DNA from: Floccularia luteovirens
Taxonomy: Eukaryota; Basidiomycota; Agaricomycetes; Agaricales; Squamanitaceae
Direction: 5' to 3'
Length of the DNA: 64,000 nucleotides
NCBI GenBank assembly: GCA_009739215.1
Contig: VSJF01000004.1
Location: 1,240,001 to 1,304,000 of the forward strand
In this document: positions 35,324 to 45,342 of the stretch, in pieces
How positions within the stretch are numbered: position 1 is the first letter of the stretch
Layout of the letters: every line of letters starts with the position of its first letter
The notes under the pieces: generated by a model
The model's database searches: none
Told to the model about the DNA's origin: nothing
What the model saw: only the letters and a program-made list of their open reading frames with translations
Made by a program: the position numbers and the translations under genes

Positions 35324-37606
35324 ATGCCCCAAAAACGTAAGGTGGAGGCTGCATCAACCGAAGAGCGCCCCGCGAAACGCGCAACTACCAACACCTCACA
35401 TTCTTCCCCTCTCAACAGTTCAGTCATTAACTCCTCAACCCCCAAAACCAAAGTTGTACGCACGTATGGGCGTAATAGCAAACGGATCATGCCAACTGTT
35501 GTAGCGTCGGTGAAGGAAAATCCCTCTAGCCCCGTCAACTGTAAAGTAGCGGATACCCACCCTCAGGATGAACCAGACGACGAGCTTTTACTGTCCCCTC
35601 ATAAACCGTCCAATAAAAGACCCACTCCATCTAGAAAACCTGTGGTTCTTATCACCTCGCGACGCTCTGTGCGTCACACCAAGGAATTGAATAAACACAT
35701 TATTTCGCCAAATAGTGACGTTGTTGGAGAAAGCACTCCTGAATCTGAGAAACGTCATCGAACAAGTGCGTTTGCGAAACCCTTGCAATTTTTGTTACTA
35801 TATCCGCTCTGCTGACCGAAATTATCAGCCAATGTCGGGATCACTCGCAAGCAAAAGCCAATATCAATTATTGAAGCCAATGTTGACTCGCAGACTAAGC
35901 AATTGACTCAAGAGGAACAAGCGATAACAGCGGAAGTAACAAAACTCCCTAACAAATTTTTGGAACGAACTACCCCAACTCTCTCCGAGAAGACGTCTGT
36001 TTGTCTTGCTGTGCAACGAGGAGCAATATTACGTGCTCTCCGACAAAATAAAGATATTTATGACAACTTAAACAAAACATCAGAAGATCAGGATGCAACA
36101 CCTACTAATGTCATTGCAGAGCAACAATTTATTGAATTGTTACGGGGAACTATCACTCGTGGCGAAGGCAACAGCTGCCTGATTCTTGGACCAAGAAATA
36201 GTGGCAAATCGCTTGTAAGTCGGACGGATTCCTTCTATTTCAAATTTTAACTCCTTATGTTGAATAATGATACGCAGCTCGCCGAAAAATACCTATCTAA
36301 GTATTCTGATGAAATCATCCCAATTCGTCTTTCCGGCTATGTCCAATCAAATGACCGTCTTGCCATGCGAGAGATCGCACGTCAGATTAATCAGTATGGC
36401 GATAACAGCTTTCAGCCTGACGAATTTTGCATCGAGAACGTAGACGAAGACATCAATCCATTTCTAGAAACAACGCAAACAAACCCATCTCCATCAGTAT
36501 CCCTCCCCTCCGCTCATCTCCCCTCCTTGATTTCTGTGTTAACTACGTTGTCCCGTCCTGTCATTGTAGTTCTAGATGCTTTCGAATTGTTTGCTCTCCA
36601 TCCTCGCCAGTCATTATTGTACAGTCTATTCGACACTGTACAGAGTTGTAGAGCAGGGCCATCGAATAAGGGTCTGGCAGTCGTTGGCTTAACCGCTCGT
36701 ATAGATACAATCCAACTTCTGGAAAAAAGAGTAAAGAGCCGATTCTCTGGGCGAACTATAAGGACTGGCCCCCCGAATGGACTACGAGACTACCTAGAAA
36801 TGACCCGTGCAATCTTGAGTACAAAATCTTCCATCGGTATTCGATCTGTAGACGATGAATGGAGAAATACCTGGGAAGCTAGCGTCGATGAACTCTTACG
36901 AGACCCGGCAGTCAAGCAGTGTCTAAATGAAACCTTCTCCGTTTCAAAGGACTTCAGAATTTTGAGCAGGATCCTGGTAGGCCTTTGTATCAACGTCACC
37001 ATGTGCTCAGAAGACTGAATGAATAATCAGACAACACTTCTGCTCCGTTTATCCCCCACCTCTCCATTTTTGACTGCCAATCAACTTGTATCTGCGGCTG
37101 CAACACAACTCAAACGACCTAACTTCCCTTTTGTATCTGGTACGTGCGAGGTAAGAACTTAGAAGCATGATGTGAACCAATTCATCCACAGACTTGCCTT
37201 ACCCGTCCCTATGCCTCTTGATTGCATCTGTACATGCTATGAAAGAAGGACACATGACATTTACCTTTGAGTTTCTCCACGAAAAATTCTGCACCCAAGT
37301 CCGTGCTTCTACCGCTGCCCCAATACAGGTCAAATCAGGGAAAATTGGGATGGTACGGTGTACACGAGATGTACTTATGAGCGTGAGTTAGTCCCCTTAC
37401 CTACACGTCACAATCTGAGTACTCTTTCAATATAGGCTTTTGAAAAATTGATACATACAAGGATTTTCATTTCTGTTTCACCTCCATCCACCAATACTAC
37501 CAAAGAGTTCATAAAATATCGGTCCGCACTAGAAATTGGAGACGTCAAAAAAGCGGTAGAAAAAGCTTCCCAGGTGAATCTGACGAAGTGGTTGACAAAG
37601 GTTTGA
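35324..37606 (+). CDS. ORC4: origin recognition complex subunit 4
   Basis: AAA+ subunit of ORC that marks replication origins and loads MCM. A basic disordered N-terminus (MPQKRKVEAASTEERPAKRA) holds proline/arginine patches that could bind DNA (NKRPTPSRKPV). The AAA+ core begins LLRGTITRGEGNSCLILGPR and has the Walker A GPRNSGKSL. The Walker B region reads VIVVLDAFELFALHPRQSLL, with Ala where the second acidic residue (DE) usually stands. The blocks VGLTARIDTIQLLEKRVKSR and FSGRTIRT match the family's sensor region. The winged helix near 37200-37600 ends with SQVNLTKWLTKV and TGA at 37604-37606. Start ATG 35324. An intron interrupts the frame directly after Walker A. Confidence 0.94.
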
Positions 37607-37750
37607 CTAAAAGCATGCGCATATATATACATAATTATTCTTTCATTTGTACGGGAACTACATGAGTTTTTCATGTAACATAGACTATGTAGATTATAAA
37701 GTTGTTATAGTATGGAGTTCAAGTGGTGAGCGAAACAAATTTAAAGCGGT

Positions 37751-39169
37751 CTACCCTGATGCGGATGGACCAATCATTGCCTGGAATTTTTCGTCAAGAT
37801 AGATGCTCGTATCCCATTTGCTGGCTTCTTCCACTAATTCATTTATAAGACCAAAAATGTTGTTATTGTCGTGATTCCTAGTAACCTCGCCTTTTGGACC
37901 CTTTCCTGCTGAAGGTTGCGATAAGTCAAATATAGTGTCTTTGGAGGAGCTGTCAGGTAACATCATACAACGCAAAGGTGAAGGACCAATTGTCGGACTT
38001 CTCGAACGTTTGACCGAATTAACCTTCCCAATTTGTCGTAATTTATATGCCGCTACAACGCCGTTGTTCAAAATTGGACTAGGCACACACTCCTGAGCTC
38101 CCATAGACGGATGGTCTTTAACGGGAGAGAGAATTGAAATGTCATCCCCGTTGTTTTTACTAGAGATGTTGAGTTTTCCTGACGTCGTTGACAATACATA
38201 TCCGCTCAAAGTCAGAGAAGTGTTACCATTGTTGAAATCAGTGCTGTTTCTAAATTGAGCAACCGCTTCCGAGCTTATTTTTTGAATTAAAGGGCTGGAG
38301 GGCACCGTATTTTCAGAGTTCCTTGTGTATACTTGGGTTTCGGAGGTATCTTCATTCAGGCAGTACACTTCGCGTCTTTGCGGTGATTGGATATCCCGTT
38401 GGAGGTCTAGAGATGATGAAGTCATTGAGTTGACAGAAATTGTTTTCATCGAGTTGCTGTCTGTCCTTGCGGGATGAGGGATCTCCTTAATGCCACCAAG
38501 ACTGATATATTTTCTACTATGAGAATATAATTGCTTCTCCGTCCTCCCACCGACTTTGCTGTAGTAAGAAGAAGGGAGAGAACAACGCCTGAATTTATTC
38601 AATTTCAAGGGTGACAGACTTTGTTCTGGCCGCACGACAGCTTTGCGAAACCCAAGCGTATCAGGGATCTCTGGTGGGAGATCTGTATTACTTGGTCGTG
38701 GACAATAACACGTATCTGTGGAAGAAAGACTTGAATCGTGTTCCAACGGGTTTATTGTGTTATCTGGAGTTTGATATATGCTAGAATAAGATTGTGATTT
38801 AGTCGTCGTAGTACAGCCTTGGCGATTCATTCCGTAGATTTCCAGTGTCAGCTTGGTTTCTGATGCCGGAGATCCAAAAAAGCCAACGAGAAAACCGCCG
38901 TTGTCCTTTTTCCCCAGAAAGTCAAAAGAGCCGAAGATTCTAAAGCCATCCAGTTTCTTATCTCCGCTCAACCTTGGAGCAAATCTCAGTGATTCACTAC
39001 GTTTGATCATGAACAATTTCTTGAATACCAGAAGAGCGATTAGCAGGACAACCAGTAAGAGCAGAACGATAGAACAAGTGAGCCCATCGGATGATTTTGC
39101 GTTGCTGTTCAAGGGTATCGCATGAGCGAGCCGTAGAAAGGATAAGATAATTAGTTTTGTGCGCTGCAT
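37751..39169 (-). CDS. intronless single-pass membrane protein, unknown function
   Basis: One exon of 472 codons, unusual among these intron-rich neighbours. A signal peptide is likely (MQRTKLIILSFLRLAHAIP). A short polar ectodomain (LNSNAKSSDG) leads to a strong membrane segment (SIVLLLLVVLLIALLVF) and a basic stop-transfer (KKLFMIKR). The remaining 400 residues would be cytosolic, Ser/Thr/Pro-rich and disordered, with many possible phosphorylation sites. The C-terminus carries an acidic helix-like end (LINELVEEASKWDTSIYLDE) followed by FQAMIGPSASG. No folded domain is recognised. The topology suggests a type I anchor with a signalling or scaffold tail. ATG 39169 is well placed before the signal peptide; stop TAG 37753..37751. 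Confidence 0.85.
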   Translation of the reverse strand: MQRTKLIILSFLRLAHAIPLNSNAKSSDGLTCSIVLLLLVVLLIALLVFKKLFMIKRSESLRFAPRLSGDKKLDGFRIFGSFDFLGKKDNGGFLVGFFGSPASETKLTLEIYGMNRQGCTTTTKSQSYSSIYQTPDNTINPLEHDSSLSSTDTCYCPRPSNTDLPPEIPDTLGFRKAVVRPEQSLSPLKLNKFRRCSLPSSYYSKVGGRTEKQLYSHSRKYISLGGIKEIPHPARTDSNSMKTISVNSMTSSSLDLQRDIQSPQRREVYCLNEDTSETQVYTRNSENTVPSSPLIQKISSEAVAQFRNSTDFNNGNTSLTLSGYVLSTTSGKLNISSKNNGDDISILSPVKDHPSMGAQECVPSPILNNGVVAAYKLRQIGKVNSVKRSRSPTIGPSPLRCMMLPDSSSKDTIFDLSQPSAGKGPKGEVTRNHDNNNIFGLINELVEEASKWDTSIYLDEKFQAMIGPSASG

Positions 39170-39494
39170 GTACGTTGGCTATATGTTGTAGTTGTTGAAT
39201 AAGGAAATGAATATATCGATGTCATTTGTTAATCCAAACACGATTACTACACACAAGTACAAATAAAGATCCCCAGATAATTGTTTACGGTATCACATGC
39301 TGCTTACTCGAAATGCTGCACTACTATTTATAGATACTCCTCCGCCGGGGGATATACTACTTGCAATAATCCAGAACCATGGAATCTTCTGCAGTAATTA
39401 GCTTACACATATAAGGCACTGCATGGTCGTTTCTTAGGTCTCAACCCAACGCCTTTCATTGTTGCTTTTTCCCCGCTTGTCTGCAATAATAAAG
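39170..39494. promoter_or_regulatory. divergent promoter of the membrane-protein and CipC-like genes
   Basis: A TATTTATA-like stretch at about 39325-39333 and a GC-rich block (CTCCGCCGGGG) just downstream lie 150-170 bases before the CipC-like start. They could be core promoter elements, but I cannot prove use. Confidence 0.35.
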
Positions 39495-40075
39495 ATGTCT
39501 TGGTTCGGCAGCGACTCTGCCCAAGCTCAGGCTTATAACGAGGTAATGGTATATAGATCAGAAAAGATCTAGTATTTATATCCGCATTTTTTGTGGATAG
39601 GTAGCCAATGCCCCGCACAAAGCTGAGCTGTCACATGAGCTCATTGCTGCTGCTGCTTCATATGAGGTACGCTTGTAAACATTAGTTTGCCGCTAAGGGT
39701 CCGACCACTCCTAAGGCCGCAAAAGCATACGAAGACCATGTCGCCAAGAATGGTCATCCCGACTCTCATGCCGAAGCTAAGGAAGTCCTGTAAGCTAATA
39801 TCTTATAGTGAGATACACCCGAACTCTTTCTGATACTTTTAATAAGGGCTGGATTCACGGGTCTCTTCGTAGACCAAATAATCGAGAGCAAAGGCGTATG
39901 TCTGCGGACTTTCTCTATCTCAATATATTGACTTTTGGTAACAGCTCGATTACATTGATGCACAAAAAACTAAGCAGGATGGTACTATCTTGACATTGAC
40001 TCCAATGTATGCTTCCACTGAGACAATTTTATAGCACACCAACAGACCACGGAAGCCTACGATTCCAACATCTAG
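39495..40075 (+). CDS. CipC-like stress protein (DUF3759)
   Basis: Six small exons encode about 110 residues. MSWFGSDSAQAQAYNEVANA at the start and APHKAELSHELIAAAASYEA across the next introns are the family signature. Then AKAYEDHVAKNGHPDSHAEA, KEVLAGFTGLFVDQIIESKG and LDYIDAQKTKQDAHQQTTEA follow, ending with TAG at 40073-40075. CipC was first found in Aspergillus as a protein raised by concanamycin; relatives in basidiomycetes are often abundant in stress or host interaction, but the activity is not known. It is soluble and highly helical, and has no signal peptide. All introns are about 50 bases with GT..AG ends. Confidence 0.92.
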
Positions 40076-40449
40076 TGATAGTAACATCAACTGTACAAAT
40101 TGGGTTTTCCACAAAATATCATAAATTTAGTTTGTTTATAATAAGCATGTGTGCGCTAGAATAAATGTTATATTATGTCATTGATAAGATTGAAAGGTAT
40201 CAGGTCTTCATGAGCTTCAGGCCCGAGGCCTGCCCCAATAATAGTTACTTGATATAAATAGGGTAAGGTGGGATTATTACATAATCTGGAATAGCTCCTC
40301 GCCGAATTGCTCATGACGTTTAATTATAAGTTACGTGCACAATCACATTACTACCGCGCATACCTCGGTCTACTCTTTATGTATGTTTACTCAGATTAAC
40401 ACTGGCTCCTCTGGAATACATACCTACTGTCGCTTTGGTACAACCACAG
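40076..40449. promoter_or_regulatory. promoter region of the lipase gene with a TATA box
   Basis: TATAAATA at 40253-40260 lies about 190 bases before the lipase ATG at 40450. Plus-strand frames from about 40335 overlap the 5' UTR and do not start with ATG. No other gene is seen. Confidence 0.5.
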
Positions 40450-43400
40450 ATGAATTTACAGTCGCTACTGGCAGAAGACTTCATAGACGAAAGGTAGGTC
40501 AGTGCAAGATCCGGTCAAGCTCTACACCTGAACAATTTCAAGCCATATACAAGCGTTTGCGCATGCCCTCCAATCCGATGAATCCTTCTTCGATCAACAA
40601 GGCGAAGCCTCATCTCCATTGACTCCAGGAACTCCATTGTCGAGTGGATCTCGGATTCGGAAGGTTTCAGCACTGTCAGATTTCGCACCTGTTAATTTGA
40701 AAGTCAAGAAGTATGCCCAGCACTTCTGCTTGATTTCGTAAACTCACAACAACTTTAGTAGGTACAAAAAGCGCGAAAAGCACCAGAAACGACATGACTG
40801 GCTATTTCTGCTTCTTCGTTGGCCATTGCTGGTCTGTTATACTCTGTATGTTCCGGCATCCTTGAATGAACTATCTTTTTCAGTGTTTCATCTTCCTTTT
40901 CATCACTGCCGAGTTTGGGCTATATATTATGATAAGGCAGGTTGTTAATACGAAAGAATGGATCACAGCATGTATGTATCCGGAAAGCAGCGGCTGTTAT
41001 CTATGTGTTCACCATCAATTCAGGGCGAGGAAAAAAGGGTACTCTCAGAAAAAAGCTTCGTGGAGCACGCAATTACAAGGTATATTCTTATTGGAATCAG
41101 AATTTGCTAGTATTGACTTCTTTCAGGAATGGAAGGAGGCAGCCACAACATTAGATACTTATCTTCATTTCGATGAGTGGAAAAGAATTGATGAAGATCC
41201 ATTTTATGACTGGAAGCTTGTGAGAAAGGTATGGGGTTTCGCTGCTCTTCTAACTATATCAGTCACCAAGACAAGTGAAGGTAAAACGATCACTGAAGAC
41301 ATTGCGTGAAAAAAATGATGCACGTGGATGCCTCGGGGTGCTTGAAACTTGTATCCGCTCTAATTTTGCTGCTGTCGAGTCTCCTAGGCACGTGAATATT
41401 TCTCGCCATACCTGATATAACTAATTAACCATTCTTCAGACTTTATAGCGAAGTGAGTCGTGGTGCCTTCCCGTACTATGAACCTTATTCACGCGTATAT
41501 TCAGACATTTCTTGGAACTAAAGATCTTATAGAATGTACAGTTCTCTCCACAATGCTGTGATATGAATATAGCTCATTGTTCAACATATAGCCTATTATG
41601 GTGAACTCGAACGTTCATTAGAGTTTATTCGGGAGACGCCTGAGTTATCCCTCGACGAGAAAAGACGTTTTTTCAGAAGTGCCAATACGAATTTGGGTAG
41701 GCCCCTCGATTTAATCCCGTTAAGAACAATTTATGTTACAAATTATAGGAACCTCTGCGTTGTGCTTATCTGGTGGAGCTTCTTTCGGATATTGTAAGCT
41801 TTTGTATTACCAACAGGAGGGTATATTGGTTGAGCAATCATGAATAGATCACTTTGGAGTAGTGAAAGCATTTCTTGACGCTGGGCTCCTTCCCCGCGTC
41901 ATTACTGGCACAAGTGCAGGGGGGCTCGTTGCAGCTTTGGTTTGTACTCACACAGATGAGGAACTCCGGACTTTATTGGTACCTGAACTTGCGAATAAAA
42001 TATCGGCCTGTGAAGAACCCTTTAATATCTGGTTCAAGCGGGCCTTGAAAACAGGAGCCCGTTTCGATAGCGTTCTGTGAGTTTGTCTTCCGAAAGATAT
42101 TTATTTATTGCTGATCCTCAACTTTTGCTGATTCAGATGGGCAAGGAAGGTATGTCTTTGATTAATTCACCGAAGAAAATAGATTTCACTAAGCCTCGTT
42201 TATGTCAGAGTGCATTCTTTACACGTGGCTCAACGACATTTAGAGAGGCGTATTTGAGAACGGGGCGTATACTCAATATCTCTGTCATCCCTGCTGATCG
42301 ACATTCGTGCGTTGACTGTCCAATAGAAATAAAGGAACATAGACTTATCTAGTAACTATAGTCCTACTAAACTTTTGAACTACATAACTGCGCCTGATAC
42401 CGTAATCTGGTCCGCCATCCTTGCATCTGCAGCAGTTCCCGGAATCCTCAATCCTGTCGTGTTGATGCAAAAACTAAGAGATGGTAATATTATCCCTTGG
42501 AGTTGGGGTAGTCGGTTTAAAGACGGTTCTTTGAGGTCAGACTTGTGATCTCGAACTAATCCATGTCCTGACCACTATTCGGGATTTACCAGAGTCGATA
42601 TTCCAGTACAAGCTTTGAACCTATACTTCAACGGTATGCTTCACCTCAATATTATTGCAATTATGCTGACTTACTGTAATAACAGTCACCCATCCTGTTG
42701 TTTCCCAGGCTAACCCTCACGTTCATCTATTCTTTTTCGCCCCCAGAGGTTCTGCTGGGAAACCGGTTGCTCATCGCAAAAGCAAAGGTTCCCTCATCAA
42801 TCAAAGTAGTAATATATCATAACTAACAAGGTTGCAGGGTGGAGGGGAAATTTTATCTTGTCTGCCGCTGAGCAGTGGTTGAAACACGAACTGACGAAGA
42901 ATTTCAAAGTTATCAGAGATCTTGAACTACTTCCTCAGCTTCTCGGGCAAGATTGGTCCAGCGTTTTTTTGCAACGCTTTGATGGGGCTGTAACGTGCGT
43001 AACCAGCATAAATTCATTGACGTGGCACTCAACTCCATCTATTGCTCTTTAATCCAGTATATGGCCCCGAACCAGATTCTTAGTGCGTTATTCGTATTTC
43101 TGTATACGTATATCTACATCAATTGGTTCTCAGGATTGGATACACATTCTTAGTGACCCTAACCCTCCCGAGCTGGAAAGAAAAATGAGAGTAGGGGAAT
43201 TGGTTACATGGCCAAAGGTAAAGATATTGTTTACTGTTATCCAACCAGTACTGAATTATTTCCTATTGAATAGCTTCATATGATAGGCAACAGAACGAGA
43301 GTGGAAAAACAAATTCTCATTGGGCGTCAAGTTATTCGCAAGTACGCGCGGGCAAAGGGCAGACATGACCTGTTTGAATCACGATCATTACTACTTCACA

Positions 43401-43978
43401 AGGGAGATTCAGACCGTTTGCAGAAATCTCAAGTCGACTTCGATTCACCATCCCCACCCCCCACTAACTCTGATTTCCCAATGTCTGTGGACCCTGATGC
43501 CGAAGCGGCATTTGCTCGAGGATCCCGTTGGTTTTATCGACGCGGACGTAAAGATGAGCCTCGAGCACCTCAAATCAACAACTCTAACGAAGGTAGTAGG
43601 GGTGGACACGACCCTCTGAGCTCGTCATCTATCCGCAGGAAATGGGCATCGGACTTATTGGACCTTTCGGGCCATATTTCTCCAAATGATGATAACTTAC
43701 ATGCGTCTTCGAGTCGTTCTCTCTTCTCAGGGTCTATGGATGACATTCAAAGAACCAACCATTCTGGTTTCTTTTCTAGACTGAAGAGAAACTCCGTCTC
43801 TCGTTTGAGTCTGCAGAGACCAAACTCCACAGGGTTATGGGAGTCAGGCTTAGGTAACAGGTCAGAACCGGTATGGAGTAGTGATAGTTCCTCGGGGGAC
43901 GAATTATCTATTGATGATAACAGAAGACAATCTCGGATTGCTTCTGCTATGATTGCTGCTACTACTACTGGTGGATAA
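40450..43978 (+). CDS. patatin-type triacylglycerol lipase (TGL3/4/5 family)
   Basis: Lipid-droplet lipase that releases fatty acids from triacylglycerol. The N-terminus starts MNLQSLLAEDFIDES at ATG 40450 and includes a hydrophobic region near 40800-40940 (LFLLLRWPLL and following). The DUF3336 region contains YDWKLVRKVKRSLKTLREK-like sequence, the patatin oxyanion loop is LSGGASFGYYHFGVVKAF, and the nucleophile elbow is GTSAGGLVAALV. The catalytic Asp lies in RFKDGSLR near 42520. TREWKN-like and WPKLHMIGNRTRVEKQILI sequence, across an intron using the acceptor AATAG before CTTCAT, marks the conserved end. The last 200 residues are disordered and Ser-rich. About 900 residues; TAA at 43976-43978. 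The exact first exons are less sure than the catalytic core. Confidence 0.92.
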
Positions 43979-44134
43979 TTATAGGGATGTAATTATTTAA
44001 TTAAGACTGGTTTTCATCACAAATGTATAATCAAATATGATTTTATTTTTGATCAAGAATTGGGTCAAAAATTGAAACATTTTTATCCGAAACCCCCTCA
44101 GAGCTTGACCACCCTTTCGACACCAGCCATCTTC

Positions 44135-45119
44135 ATGTCCTCTCCTCATTCAAAGTCGAATTCGATACACGAGGCTGACCGAGATGTTTCAGCAGAAGCC
44201 TTAGCCATAGCAGCTGAACTTCGTGTATCTGAAGCACCTCAACCTCGTCGTATCGTACAACTCACCCTTGAACATGATAAGCGCCAGAAATTTCGGCGAC
44301 TCATCGATCCTGGCATATTACGTCCAAATTCGAAGGAACAGGCTAAAGCTTCTATTGAAGTACTACGTCCTTCGTGTTCTATATTTCAAACATTGAACAT
44401 CAGGCTCCTAGATATTGCTAACTATCTCAGAAAATCTGCTGCGTGATCCAGACAATCCTAAGTATCAACGGTTTAAAACCACGAACAATGTGATCAAGCG
44501 CAACCTCATAGACACGAAGGGTGCTCTTGAGTATGCTATTGAAGTCAGTTACGAATCTGCACTAATGACATAATTACTACATTCTCACAAAACCGTTTCG
44601 TATAGCTTGGATTTCGACCAGAAGTATGGTTTATTACAGTTGCATGGTTTTAAGATAGAATAATCAAGTTCTATCGTCGTGAAGGTCTCCGATTTCCAAC
44701 CTTATTACAAGTTCAATCCTCGCCACTTGTCGGATTTACAAATTGGTGCATCCGTTTTGCGAGATGCGGTTGAATTGGAAAAGGAGAAAGCTGCGCGAGC
44801 GGCATCTGCCAAGCAAAAAGAGAAGGAGAATGCTCAAGAAACCCTGAATAAGGTGATGTGGCAGACTTTCCATACGGCCCTCCTGACAAACCCCCGAATA
44901 TATAAATAGGTGAAGTTAGCATATCTTGATGATCGGAAAACACAGCTATTACGAGAGGAACGAGAAAAGGCTCAAAGATCGTTGAAAATTAACGCAACCC
45001 AAGAAACCAACTCTTCCCATTCCCGCCATCCAGACCCTATAGATTCCGCAGAGTCAAATAAAGTCGGTGAACCTCTTGCTTCCGATGATGATTCTGCCAA
45101 CGCCAGTATGAAAGAATGA
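44135..45119 (+). CDS. PUB-domain protein (possible Cdc48/p97 adaptor)
   Basis: About 270 residues in five or six exons. MSSPHSKSNSIHEADRDVSA begins at ATG 44135. The PUB domain follows: KASIEVLQNLLRDPDNPKYQ, across an intron at CTA C/gtcctt, then RFKTTNNVIKRNLIDTKGAL, EYAIELGFRPEVSDFQPYYK, with an intron ending at AAG before GTCTCC, and FNPRHLSDLQIGASVLRDAV. PUB domains bind the C-terminal tail of Cdc48/p97 in peptide N-glycanase, UBXN6 and HOIP. The C-terminal part is a charged coiled coil (ELEKEKAARAASAKQKEKEN) and a disordered acidic tail ending in SMKE and TGA at 45117-45119. No UBX, UBA or transglutaminase domain was seen, so only the adaptor role is suggested. Confidence 0.83.
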
Positions 45120-45342
45120 TACTGGATGTAGCTTGTATTTCTAATGTACCAATGGCATTGTAGCAAATTACTGTATGACACAGTATGATGACAACCAACA
45201 TTTCTAATTTCATCTGTTCTTGAAATTAGTTCAATACAAAGAACATCCCGAGCTACTTGGGCCATCATAACTATGAGTGGAACACTAATGTGCCAGAATA
45301 AAAGAACAGTGCCTCATTTCCTTCTTAGAAAAGCTAATACTA

